Origin: VGWF01 sp964423465
Lineage (GTDB): Bacteria; Verrucomicrobiota; Kiritimatiellia; PWTM01
DNA length: 16,347 nt
Direction of reading: 5' to 3'
NCBI GenBank assembly: GCA_964423465.1
Contig: CAYRFK010000101.1
Coordinates: 1 to 16,347 of the forward strand
Shown: positions 7,435-14,869 of the stretch, piece by piece
Layout of the letters: each line of letters begins with the position of its first letter
How positions within the stretch are numbered: position 1 is the first letter of the stretch
Notes under the pieces: generated by a model
The model's database searches: none
Seen by the model: only the letters and a program-made list of their open reading frames with translations
Told to the model about the DNA's origin: nothing
Made by a program: the position numbers and the translations under genes

Positions 7435-7953
7435 CTACTCGATGTACACGCCGGAGCCGATGAAGTAGTTGCTGCCGGGGATCGGCTCGACGTAGCCGAT
7501 CTTGAGCTTCTCGCCGGTTTCGCCGGGCTTGATCCAGTAGTACTCGACGAATCCGCCGCCGTCCTGCGCCGCGGCCGCCAGTTCGCGGATCACGAACTTC
7601 TCGCGCGAATCGGTGTAGTCGTAGAGATTCCGTCCGACGAGATCCTTCTGCGTCGCATGTGCGATGTTCACGCAGTTCATGTCGTAGACGTAGAAGTAGC
7701 CGGATCCGTCCTCGTAGAACCGGACCGGATCGATGAACGAGCGTATGTACCGGATGCGGTCGCCCTCGCTGCTGCGGTGCGCGAGGCCGTCCCCCAGCGC
7801 CACGGCCGCGGCATGCACCTGCGCCACGGCATCCGCCTTCGCCGCATCGAGCGCGGGATCGTCGTCCGAATCGTCGCATCCCGACACGCCCGTCCCCACG
7901 AACCCCGCCGCCACACACCCCGCCAGAACCCGCATGAATCCCCAGCGCTTCAT
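7435..7953 (-). CDS. Lipoprotein with a single Cache domain
   Basis: I chose the ATG at 7953: GGAG (7956-7959) precedes it, and the first 26 residues form a lipoprotein signal with lipobox VSGC (Cys26). A longer ATG frame from 8040 lacks these features. The 172-residue protein then has a Asp-rich linker (DDSDDDP), a helix (about 35-60) and a single-Cache-type domain to the C terminus: RIRYIRSFIDPVRFYEDGSG, YFYVYDMNC, DLVGRNLYDYTD, GGGFVEYYW and IPGSNYFIGSGVYIE. Cache domains normally bind small ligands outside the cell and are joined to kinases or chemoreceptors; this one has no transmembrane or output domain. It diverges from the GH51 gene across 141 bases, so it may be a lipid-anchored ligand binder linked to sugar use (inference). 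Confidence 0.88.
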   Translation of the reverse strand: MKRWGFMRVLAGCVAAGFVGTGVSGCDDSDDDPALDAAKADAVAQVHAAAVALGDGLAHRSSEGDRIRYIRSFIDPVRFYEDGSGYFYVYDMNCVNIAHATQKDLVGRNLYDYTDSREKFVIRELAAAAQDGGGFVEYYWIKPGETGEKLKIGYVEPIPGSNYFIGSGVYIE

Positions 7954-8028
7954 ATCTCCATCCTCCGTTGGGGCGATCCTGTCACTGAGCCCCCGCAACG
8001 GCAAGACCGATCTCCATGCGGCGGACCC

Positions 8029-8056
8029 TCGACAACCCATCCTTAACTGTGATAAC
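8029..8056 (+). promoter_or_regulatory. Candidate promoter of the GH51 gene
   Basis: TCGACA (8029-8034) matches the -35 consensus at five of six bases. After 16 bases comes GATAAC (8051-8056), four of six, with an extended -10 TG at 8048-8049. The leader would be about 30 bases and carries the strong GGAGGTGG site at 8083-8090. This short AT-rich island lies between divergent genes. No clear operator dyad was seen. Confidence 0.4.
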
Positions 8057-8094
8057 TAACCTGGCGCCCGGGCTCGGGCGTCGGAGGTGGGTGC

Positions 8095-10644
8095 ATGAAA
8101 CGGATTCTCGGACTGGCGGCGGGGATGGCGGCGGCCGTGGCGGTGGCGGGCGACCGGGCGGCGATCGAGATCGACGCCGCGAAACCCGGCGCGCCGGTGG
8201 CGCCGTCGCTGTACGGCATCTTCTACGAGGAGATCAACCACGCGGGCGACGGCGGCCTCTACGCCGAGATGATCCGCAACCGCTCGTTCGAGGAGACGCT
8301 GCCGATCGAGGGCTGCACGCTGGCCGACGGACGCTGCGTCGCGCCGGACCTCCCCCACTACCAGGGCCCGGGCGCGAAGAAGCGCCGACCCGACGGGAAG
8401 CCGTGGTCGGAGGCGTGGAGCTTCGAATCGCCGTGGCCGGCCTGGACGCTGGAGACCTCCGGCGGCGCGACCGCCACGATGACGCTCGAGACGAACGGCA
8501 CCGTGCACCCGCGCAACCCCGTCTTCCTCCGCGTGAAGACCGGCGCGGTTCCGGCGGGCGGCGCGGTGCGTCTTGCGAACGCCGGGTACTGGGGTGTCCC
8601 GGTGAAGCAGGGCGAAGCCTATGACGGCTCGTTCTTCGCACGCGTCGCCGGGGGCGCGGGCGGTTCCGTGAAGGCCGGCGTGGCCGGTGCGGACGGCCGG
8701 AGCCTCGCCTCGGCCGACATCGCGGGCGTGACGTCCAGGGATTGGAAGAAGTTTACCTTCTCGTTTCCAGGCCTTGGAAGCGACGCGAAGGCGCGGTTCG
8801 TCCTCGACCTTCCCGCGGACACCACCCTCGACCTCGACGTCGTCTCGCTCTTCCCGCGCGCAACCTTCAAGGGCCGGCCCGGCGGCTGCCGCGCGGACAT
8901 CGCGCAGTTGCTCGCCGACCTGAAGCCCGCGTTCGTCCGCTTCCCCGGCGGCTGCGTCGTCGAGGGCGCGACCTTCGCCAACCGCTACCGCTGGAAGGAG
9001 ACCATCGGCCCTGTCGAGGGCCGGCCCGGACACTGGAGCCTCTGGGGCTACCGCAACATCGACGGCCTCGGCTACCACGAGTTCCTCCAACTCAGCGAGG
9101 ACCTCGGCGCCGAGGGCATGTACGTCTGCAACGTCGGCCTTGCCTGCGAATTCCGCAACGGCGACTTCCTGCCCGAGGAGCGGCTCGACGAGCAGCTTCA
9201 GGACACGCTCGACGCCGTCGAGTACGCGCTGGGCGGCACCGACACGCGCTGGGGCGCCGAGCGCGCGAAGAACGGCCACCCCGCCCCGTTCCCGCTGACG
9301 ATGGTCGAGATCGGCAACGAGAACCACGGCCCCGTCTACAACCGCTACTACAACAAGTTCCACGCCGCGCTGAAGGCGAAGTGGCCGAAGCTCGTGCTGA
9401 TCTTCAACGGCGGCACCTCCGATATCGGCCCCGGCCGCGAGGTGACCGAGGTGCGGATGCTCGACGAGCACTACTACCGCGACGCCGACTGGTTCTTCGC
9501 GAATGCGGGGCGCTACGACACCGTGCCGCGCGACCGCGGCTACGACCTCTACGTCGGCGAGTTCGCCTGCAACCGCGGCGTCGGCTCCGGCAACCTGCGC
9601 GCCGCCCTCTCCGAGGCCGCCTTCATGGCCGGCATGGAGCGAAACGGCGACCTCGTGAAGCTCTGCAGCTACGCGCCGCTCTTCTTCCATGTGAACGACA
9701 TCAAGTGGCCGGTGAACATGATCGGCTTCGACAACACCACGTCGTTCGGCCGCACCAGCTACCATGGACAGAAGCTCTTCGCGTCGAACCGGCCGGACGT
9801 GAACCTGCAGACCGCCGTCCGCTACGAGCCGGAAGCCGCCGCGGCCTCCGCGCCCTACGGCGGCCGCGCCGGCGTCGGCGCGTGGGAGACCGCGGTGGAA
9901 TACAAGGATGCCGTGCTCGTCAGCGCCGCCGGGAAGGCGACCGCCCTCGACACGGCCGCCTGGGCCGCCGTCGACGGCGCCTGGAAGACGGAGGGCGGCG
10001 CGCTGCGGCTCGACGAACCCGGCTCGTGGAAGCGCGGGCTCTTCGCACCGACTGCGACGCCGGAGCGCTACACCGTGAGGCTGAAGGCGCGCAAGAACGG
10101 CGGACGCGAGGGCTTCCTCGTGTTGTTCGGCGCGAAGGACGGCGCCACCTACCGCCAGCTCAACCTCGGCGGCTGGGGCAACACCGCCCACGGTTTCGAG
10201 ACGATTGTTGCGAAGAAGCAGTCCGCGCTGGGCGGGCGCGCGAACGGATCGATCGAGACCGGCCGCTGGTACGACGTCGAGGTGCGCGTCGACGGCCCGC
10301 GGGTCGAGGCGTGGCTCGACGGCGCGAAGGTGCTGGAGACGGGCGCACCGCTGCAGCGCTTCCAGGCGATCGCCGGCCTCGACCGCGCCGCGAACGAGAT
10401 CGTCGTGAAGATCGTCAACGGCGAGGAACGCCCCGTCGCCGCCTCGATCGCCATCCGCGGCGCCGCGCCGAAGGCCGCCGGCCGCCGCATCGAGATGGCC
10501 GGCCGCTTGGAGGAGGAGAACAGCCTCGCCGAGCCGGCGAAGATCGTCCCGGTCGAGTCGCCGCTCCCCGGCGTCGCACCGTCGTTCTCCGTCGACCTCA
10601 AGCCGGCCTCGCTGACGGTCCTGCGTCTCCCGCTGGCGCGGTAG
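8095..10644 (+). CDS. Secreted GH51 alpha-L-arabinofuranosidase with accessory beta-sandwich domains
   Basis: GH51 enzymes are retaining hydrolases that release arabinofuranose from arabinoxylan, arabinan and related glycans. The 849-residue protein has a signal peptide (about 1-19, ending VAG), the family opening SLYGIFYEEINHAGDGGLYA (38-57), then a carbohydrate-binding-like sandwich inserted at about 105-265 (SPWPAWTLETSGG to LDLDVVSLFP). The catalytic barrel follows: FVRFPGGCVVEG, the acid/base in EIGNENHG (Glu409) and the nucleophile in YVGEFACN (Glu489). Residues about 620-745 look like a LamG/DUF1080-type jelly roll (GRWYDVEVRVDGPRVEAWLDG) placed between strands of the C-terminal domain, which resumes with NGEERPVAASIAIRG and ends SLTVLRLPLAR. 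GGAGGTGG gives a strong ribosome binding site. GH51 members are usually 500-650 residues, so the insertions are real additions. The gene ends 12 bases from the convergent DUF1801 gene. Confidence 0.93.
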   Translation: MKRILGLAAGMAAAVAVAGDRAAIEIDAAKPGAPVAPSLYGIFYEEINHAGDGGLYAEMIRNRSFEETLPIEGCTLADGRCVAPDLPHYQGPGAKKRRPDGKPWSEAWSFESPWPAWTLETSGGATATMTLETNGTVHPRNPVFLRVKTGAVPAGGAVRLANAGYWGVPVKQGEAYDGSFFARVAGGAGGSVKAGVAGADGRSLASADIAGVTSRDWKKFTFSFPGLGSDAKARFVLDLPADTTLDLDVVSLFPRATFKGRPGGCRADIAQLLADLKPAFVRFPGGCVVEGATFANRYRWKETIGPVEGRPGHWSLWGYRNIDGLGYHEFLQLSEDLGAEGMYVCNVGLACEFRNGDFLPEERLDEQLQDTLDAVEYALGGTDTRWGAERAKNGHPAPFPLTMVEIGNENHGPVYNRYYNKFHAALKAKWPKLVLIFNGGTSDIGPGREVTEVRMLDEHYYRDADWFFANAGRYDTVPRDRGYDLYVGEFACNRGVGSGNLRAALSEAAFMAGMERNGDLVKLCSYAPLFFHVNDIKWPVNMIGFDNTTSFGRTSYHGQKLFASNRPDVNLQTAVRYEPEAAAASAPYGGRAGVGAWETAVEYKDAVLVSAAGKATALDTAAWAAVDGAWKTEGGALRLDEPGSWKRGLFAPTATPERYTVRLKARKNGGREGFLVLFGAKDGATYRQLNLGGWGNTAHGFETIVAKKQSALGGRANGSIETGRWYDVEVRVDGPRVEAWLDGAKVLETGAPLQRFQAIAGLDRAANEIVVKIVNGEERPVAASIAIRGAAPKAAGRRIEMAGRLEEENSLAEPAKIVPVESPLPGVAPSFSVDLKPASLTVLRLPLAR

Positions 10645-10656
10645 CCAAGGCGCCTG

Positions 10657-11028
10657 TCAGACCTTGCCCCATCCGGGCAGGGCGGCGGCCTGCCGGATCC
10701 AACGGGCCACGAGATCCTCGTCGAAGGGATCGTCCTCGTGGATGTCGAGGTAGCGCACGTTCGGATCCTTGGACTCGCCGGGGGGAACGGGGCACAGGGA
10801 CGCGCCGCGGAAGAAGGCCACCTTGACGTACTTCGTGAGGCAATGGAACCCCAGGAACCAGCCCCGGCCCGCGATGCCGTAAAAGGGCGAGTTCCACCGT
10901 ACGGCCTTGCACACGCCGGGCACGTTCCGCACGATCAACGCGTCGAGCCGGCGCCCGAGGTCGCTCTTCCAGCCCGGCATGGCCGCTCTGAAGAGACCGG
11001 ACTGCCGATTCCCGCAGGGTGGGCGCAT
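10657..11028 (-). CDS. DUF1801 domain protein with uncertain N terminus
   Basis: This 123-residue protein matches my recollection of DUF1801 proteins along almost its whole length: MPGWKSDLGRRLDALIVR, VRWNSPFYGI, GWFLGFHCLTKYVKVAFF, PVPPGESKDPNVRYLDIHED and WIRQAAALPGWG. The family is small and cytosolic, with a fold like the frataxin/YdhG group, and has no established reaction. The first 16 residues (MRPPCGNRQSGLFRAA) do not look like the family, and an in-frame TGA at 11050-11052 stops any longer reading. The ATG at 11028 has GGAGG only one base upstream, too close to serve; the internal ATG at 10980 (MPGWK) is the alternative. A shortened or frameshifted N terminus is possible, given the repeat element about 60 bases upstream. 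Confidence 0.8.
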   Translation of the reverse strand: MRPPCGNRQSGLFRAAMPGWKSDLGRRLDALIVRNVPGVCKAVRWNSPFYGIAGRGWFLGFHCLTKYVKVAFFRGASLCPVPPGESKDPNVRYLDIHEDDPFDEDLVARWIRQAAALPGWGKV

Positions 11029-11075
11029 CCTCCGTAATCCACGATCGTGTCACTTTTCGTGGAGAAGGCGCCCTC

Positions 11076-11171
11076 TCGTGCTATCCGGCCGGGTGGCGCC
11101 ACGGCTACGACGTGGCGCGTCGGGGCGTTGGCGAATGCCACAGCGCCGCAGGTCATAGCCCTGCGGCTACC
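11076..11171 (+). repeat. Palindromic dispersed element, copy 1
   Basis: The 80-base core at 11092-11171 matches 15597-15676 at 75 of 80 positions without gaps; all five differences are transitions. A further 16 or so bases to the left also match apart from a small indel. The core is bounded by imperfect inverted ends (GGTGGCGCCACGGCTACGAC against its mirror ending CTGCGGCTACC) and has no reading frame of its own. It lies between the start of the DUF1801 gene and the metallopeptidase gene. It resembles a MITE or a REP/BIME-type element. Confidence 0.85.
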
Positions 11172-11275
11172 TCTTCCGATCGCTCGAGAACGAGCCCTCT
11201 GGCATCGGTGGGATCCGTGGTTCCGTCCATCCGGCCAGCCCGCCCCCTTGCCGGCGGGAAGGAGAAGCGGGTAGG

Positions 11276-11995
11276 ATGCGGGGCATGATCAAGCTCCTTG
11301 CGGTGGCGGTGGGACTGGCGGGGGCGGTGCGGGCGGCGGCGCCGCCGGCGGCGCCGAAGCCGGAGGCGCACGAGACGCGCCTGGTCGAGGGCTGGACGGT
11401 CCGCATCGACACTCGGCTGCTCGCGGGGGCGGACCGCGACCTCGGCGAGCGCGCGCTGCGGCTGCTGGCGAACCAGCTGTACGCGATCTCCTTCACGCTG
11501 CCGTCGGGGAAGGTGGAGCGCCTGCGGCAGGTGACGATCCAGCTCGACCGCACGCACGGCAGCCTCGTGCCGATGCAGTACCATCCCAACGCGGCGTGGC
11601 TGCGCGACCACGGCTTCGCAACCAACCTCGCGAAGTGCGTCCACATTCCCGACGCCGCGTACTTCGCGAACCCGCGCGACCAGCGGCGCCAGCCGTGGGC
11701 CGTGCTCCACGAACTCGCCCACGCCTACCACGACCAGGTGCTCGGCTTCGACCACCCGGAGATCGCCGCCGGCTGGAAGCGCACCGTCGAGAGCGGCCGG
11801 TTCGAAAACACACTCCAGATCGAGGGCCGCCGCTGCCGTCACTACGCCCTGACCGACTGCAAGGAGTTCTTTGCCGAGATGACGGAGTCCCTCTTCGGCA
11901 TGAACGACTTCTTCCCGTTCAACCGTGCGGAACTCAAGGAGAGCGAGGCGGAGACCTTCCGGCTTGTGGAGCGGATCTGGAGCAACGCGCCCTGA
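11276..11995 (+). CDS. Secreted zinc metallopeptidase-like protein (HExxH)
   Basis: The 239-residue protein has a short signal peptide (about 1-21, ending VRAAA). The zincin motif is HELAHAYHD with His145, Glu146 and His149; the likely third zinc ligand is Glu201 in KEFFAEMTESLFG, followed by MNDFFPFNRAEL. The spacing (helix HExxH, about 50 residues, then an E-x-x-A-E helix) recalls gluzincins of the anthrax lethal factor / Pro-Pro endopeptidase group, but I cannot fix the family by eye. Upstream strands (GWTVRIDTRLL, LRQVTIQLD) and HPNAAWLRDHG fit a compact protease domain. AGGAG (11260-11264) lies 11 bases before the ATG at 11276; an ATG at 11285 is an alternative and would sit about where a TTGCCG-N18-TAGGAT promoter would start RNA. 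The substrate is unknown. Confidence 0.75.
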   Translation: MRGMIKLLAVAVGLAGAVRAAAPPAAPKPEAHETRLVEGWTVRIDTRLLAGADRDLGERALRLLANQLYAISFTLPSGKVERLRQVTIQLDRTHGSLVPMQYHPNAAWLRDHGFATNLAKCVHIPDAAYFANPRDQRRQPWAVLHELAHAYHDQVLGFDHPEIAAGWKRTVESGRFENTLQIEGRRCRHYALTDCKEFFAEMTESLFGMNDFFPFNRAELKESEAETFRLVERIWSNAP

Positions 11996-12032
11996 GAGTC
12001 CTCCGGGGACCGCCGAAGACGCTCCCGCCCCG

Positions 12033-12056
12033 GCCTCGCATAGCTCGGCCCTCCAT
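12033..12056 (-). repeat. Dispersed 24-bp repeat, copy B
   Basis: The minus-strand reading equals copy A (81-104) with one mismatch (GAGCTATG here, GACCTATG there). It lies between the stop codons of two convergent genes, just left of a separate hairpin at 12065-12098. Confidence 0.75.
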
Positions 12057-12064
12057 CGCCAGGA

Positions 12065-12098
12065 GGGAGGATCATCACGCGCGTGCGGCGATCCTCCC
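12065..12098. terminator. Hairpin between convergent genes, possible two-way terminator
   Basis: GGGAGGATC (12065-12073) pairs perfectly with GATCCTCCC (12090-12098) around a 16-base loop. Flanking GGAGG/CCTCC bases could extend the stem with a bulge. The hairpin lies 70 bases after the metallopeptidase stop and seven before the oxidoreductase stop. No T-run follows on either strand, so termination would be inefficient or factor-assisted. Confidence 0.45.
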
Positions 12099-12104
12099 GC
12101 CTCC

Positions 12105-14780
12105 CTACTCCGCGTATGCCCGGATCTCGAACACGCGTGCCTGGGTTCCGTTGGCGGACTTGAGGACTTCGAGGCGGATGCGGTCGGTGGTGACGGCGGG
12201 GAAGGTGTGGCGGCGGAAGCGGCGCCAGTTGGCCTTCTCCTCGCAGGCGGTCTTCCACGTACCGTTGTCGTTCCACTGGATGCGGTAGTCCTCGGCCGTG
12301 ATCTCGCCGCCCGGCTTCCCGCTGGGGAATCGGCCGTAGATGTTCGTGTCGAAGACGACGTGGACGGCGTTCAGGCGCGTCGGCTTGCCGAAGTCGACCT
12401 CGATCCATTGCGGCAGACCCTTCACGGGATCGCTGCGCCACTGGCGGTGGCCGTCAGGCCCCGGCACGGCCCATCCGTCGATCGCGCAGGCCGGCCCGGC
12501 CTCGCCAACCGGGATGGGCGTCCCGACAGGCTTCATCACATACGAGCCGCCCGACGTCGTCCATTTCCCGGGCGTCCCATAGAGCCGCTTCCCACCGCCC
12601 CGGTCGCTGTAGCTCCACTCGACGCCGGGCGTCTTCGGCAGCATCAGGAAGTACGGCCGGTTCGGCACGAGCGGCTCGGGCAGCTTGAACGCGACCCAGC
12701 GGAAACCGCCCGGCTTCAGCGTCGCCTTCACGACGGACGGTGTGCCGCCCTCGGGGCCGATCTGGAGCGCGGCCTCGACCGGCCGGTCGCCCGTCGCGGC
12801 GAGGCGCAGGTGCACGCGGTCGACGCCGGCACTCGCGACCGCCACGATCTGCGCGCGGGCCATCGTCATCGGCGCGGGCTTCGAGTCGCCGGAATCGGAC
12901 ACCTTGATGTCGACCCAGTCCGCCGGCTGCGAACTGGAGGCCGTCGCCTTCGCGCCGCGGCAGAGATTGACGGCGGACTCGTCCGCGACGCCCGGCAGCC
13001 AGACGTCCCACTTCACGAGTTCCTGCTGCAGGTCGCGGATGTAGTCCGGGTTCAGTCCGCGCGGGTCGCGGCCGTGGTCGAGACAGAGGCGCGCGGCGAC
13101 GCCGACCGCCTGGCCCATCACGCCGATGGTCTGGATGAGCCGCGTCGAGCCGAGCGCGACGTGGCTGACGCTCGAGTGGCGTCCCGCGATGAAGAGGTTC
13201 TCCGCATCGCGGGCGTAGAGGCAGCGGTACGGGATCGTGTAGGGCTTCTCGAGGCGCGTGAAGATCGCCGGCGGGATGTCCTTGCCGTAGATGCCGGGCG
13301 AGGGATGGATGTCGATCGGCCAGCCGCCGTAGGCGACCGCGTCGGGGAAGATCGTGCCGGCCTCGACGTCCTGCTGCCTGAGCACGTAGTCGCCGAAGAA
13401 GCGGCGCGACTCGCGTTTGCCGCCGACGGTCGGCACGGGGTTCAGCTTGTAGTTCGCGTTCGCCTCGCGGAACTCGGGATCGTGGTTTTTGGCCCAGTCA
13501 AAGGCGCCGAAGATGACGCGGATCAGCTCGTCGCGGATCTCCTCGGCGTCGGCGATGGTGTCGCGCATGCCGCCGTATTCGATCCACCACGTCCCCTGCG
13601 CGAGGTTCTGCTTCCGCGTCGTGAAATGCTCCGCGGTGAACTTCACGGCGAACGGCGGCGGGGTGTAGGGCTGCGGCGTGGCCATACGCACGGAGTGATG
13701 GATGATCGACGTGCCCATCGTGTTCGTCGTCGCGGTTGCAGGTGCGCGGGCCTCGCCGTACTCCGCCTGTGCCTCCTCGCCGTGGCGGAACTCGCAGCCG
13801 GCGCTGAAGGCGATCGTGCCGTCGCCCGTGCAATCGGCGAAGAGCGGCGCCTCGAAGCGGTAGCGCTTCCCGGTCACGACGTCCTCGGCGTCCACCGCAA
13901 CGATGCGCCGGTCCTTCATGACCGCCCGCGTCCCCTCGGTGTCGAGGAAGACCGCGAGGTTGGAGACGCCCGCGACGACAAGGTCGATCGCCGCGCTCCA
14001 GTCGCCGCCCTCGGGCCGCGGGAAGCCCTCGGCGATCTCCTCGCTGATGCCCGTCTCGCGGTAGCGCAGCACATGCGGCGCGGCGCCGCCGGGGCCGACG
14101 CGGATCTCCTTGCTCGCGTTGCCGCCGAGCACGGGCCGGTTCTGGATGAGCGCCGTCTTCACGCCGAGGCGCGCCGCCTGCACGGCCGCGCCGACGCCGC
14201 CGTAGCCGCCGCCGACCACGACGAAGTCGAATCTCTGCGTCGAGATCGGGTACGGCCCGGTCAGCGTCTCGCGCAGCGCCGCGAGGGCGGCGGGGGCGTC
14301 CGGCGGACGGAACGCGGGATCGGGCGCGAGGATCAGCGCGTCGCAACGGCCGTAGTAGCCGGTCAGGTCGTGCAGGCGCACCTTCACGTCGCCGGCCGGG
14401 AGGTCGAACGTGCCGCCGTCGACCCACGCCCAGCCCTTCTTCTGCTCGCCGAAGGTCGTCGCGGAGGCCTTGTCGTTCAGCAGCACCTGGAACCGGCCCG
14501 GCGAGGCAGGGTCCCAGTCCTTGCACCGCACCCACAGCCGCCACGAGCCGGCGGCGGACAGCGAGACGCGCGTGACGGCGTCGGTCACCGGCTCGCCCGT
14601 GCCGGCGGCGAGCAGGTACGTCGAGCCCATCTGCTGGCGGAACTGCGCGTCGATCGTCCACCCGCCCGGCTCGTGGAACCTCTCCGCCTCGATCATCACC
14701 GGCCCTGCGCCTCGCGCGAGGCCGGCGGCGGCGAACAGGACGGGAAGGACGAGGTTTCGAACCCGCGATGTGTTGTTCAT
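12105..14780 (-). CDS. Secreted FAD-dependent oxidoreductase with carbohydrate-binding-like domains
   Basis: I chose the ATG at 14780: GGGAG (14786-14790) precedes it and a signal peptide follows (about 1-25, ending GLARGAG). The 891-residue protein starts with a beta-sandwich (about 28-155; VMIEAERFHEPGGW, SWRLWVRCKDWDP). The FAD_oxidored (PF12831-type) region has FDFVVVGGGYGGVGAAVQAA with the dinucleotide motif at 190-195, then LIQNRPVLGGNASKEIRV (212-229), FADCTGDGTIAFSAGCEFRHG and the late NLFIAGRHSSVSH...RLIQTIGVMGQAVG. A middle domain starts at about 595 (NLCRGAKATASSS). From about 760 an F5/8-type-C (discoidin) domain reaches the end (CAIDG, WIEVDFG, ALNAVHVVFDT-like strands, VFEIRAYAE). 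Such proteins are often labelled xanthan lyase without support. FAD-dependent oxidation of a glycan or sugar is plausible but unproven. Confidence 0.88.
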   Translation of the reverse strand: MNNTSRVRNLVLPVLFAAAGLARGAGPVMIEAERFHEPGGWTIDAQFRQQMGSTYLLAAGTGEPVTDAVTRVSLSAAGSWRLWVRCKDWDPASPGRFQVLLNDKASATTFGEQKKGWAWVDGGTFDLPAGDVKVRLHDLTGYYGRCDALILAPDPAFRPPDAPAALAALRETLTGPYPISTQRFDFVVVGGGYGGVGAAVQAARLGVKTALIQNRPVLGGNASKEIRVGPGGAAPHVLRYRETGISEEIAEGFPRPEGGDWSAAIDLVVAGVSNLAVFLDTEGTRAVMKDRRIVAVDAEDVVTGKRYRFEAPLFADCTGDGTIAFSAGCEFRHGEEAQAEYGEARAPATATTNTMGTSIIHHSVRMATPQPYTPPPFAVKFTAEHFTTRKQNLAQGTWWIEYGGMRDTIADAEEIRDELIRVIFGAFDWAKNHDPEFREANANYKLNPVPTVGGKRESRRFFGDYVLRQQDVEAGTIFPDAVAYGGWPIDIHPSPGIYGKDIPPAIFTRLEKPYTIPYRCLYARDAENLFIAGRHSSVSHVALGSTRLIQTIGVMGQAVGVAARLCLDHGRDPRGLNPDYIRDLQQELVKWDVWLPGVADESAVNLCRGAKATASSSQPADWVDIKVSDSGDSKPAPMTMARAQIVAVASAGVDRVHLRLAATGDRPVEAALQIGPEGGTPSVVKATLKPGGFRWVAFKLPEPLVPNRPYFLMLPKTPGVEWSYSDRGGGKRLYGTPGKWTTSGGSYVMKPVGTPIPVGEAGPACAIDGWAVPGPDGHRQWRSDPVKGLPQWIEVDFGKPTRLNAVHVVFDTNIYGRFPSGKPGGEITAEDYRIQWNDNGTWKTACEEKANWRRFRRHTFPAVTTDRIRLEVLKSANGTQARVFEIRAYAE

Positions 14781-14810
14781 GATATCTCCCGAATCGTTGC
14801 CCAACGCCAC

Positions 14811-14850
14811 GGTTCAGACTGAGGCGCCTTGGCGCCGATGGTCTGCAACC
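14811..14850. other. Hairpin between higA and the FAD oxidoreductase gene
   Basis: GGTTCAGAC (14811-14819) pairs with GTCTGCAACC (14841-14850) with one bulged base, and inside it GGCGCC (14823-14828) faces GGCGCC (14831-14836). On the minus strand it follows the higA stop by 20 bases and lies 31 bases before the oxidoreductase ATG. It has no T-run on the minus-strand 3' side. It could insulate the two genes or sit in the oxidoreductase leader. Confidence 0.4.
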
Positions 14851-14869
14851 GATGGTTCGCCAAATCCAT

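Noticed and set aside
8056..10191. A 711-codon open frame on the - strand
   Set aside because: It is antisense to the GH51 gene, whose two catalytic motifs are intact; the antisense product is low-complexity Ala/Val/Glu/Arg sequence.
12105..14780. Labelling the FAD protein as xanthan lyase
   Set aside because: That name is often transferred to this family without evidence; the sequence shows a flavin oxidoreductase core and no lyase domain.
11925..14822. A 965-codon open frame on the + strand
   Set aside because: It lies antisense to the FAD oxidoreductase, which has a signal peptide, ribosome site, dinucleotide motif and discoidin domain. The + strand product is Arg/Asp/His-rich without recognisable motifs, the usual high-GC shadow.
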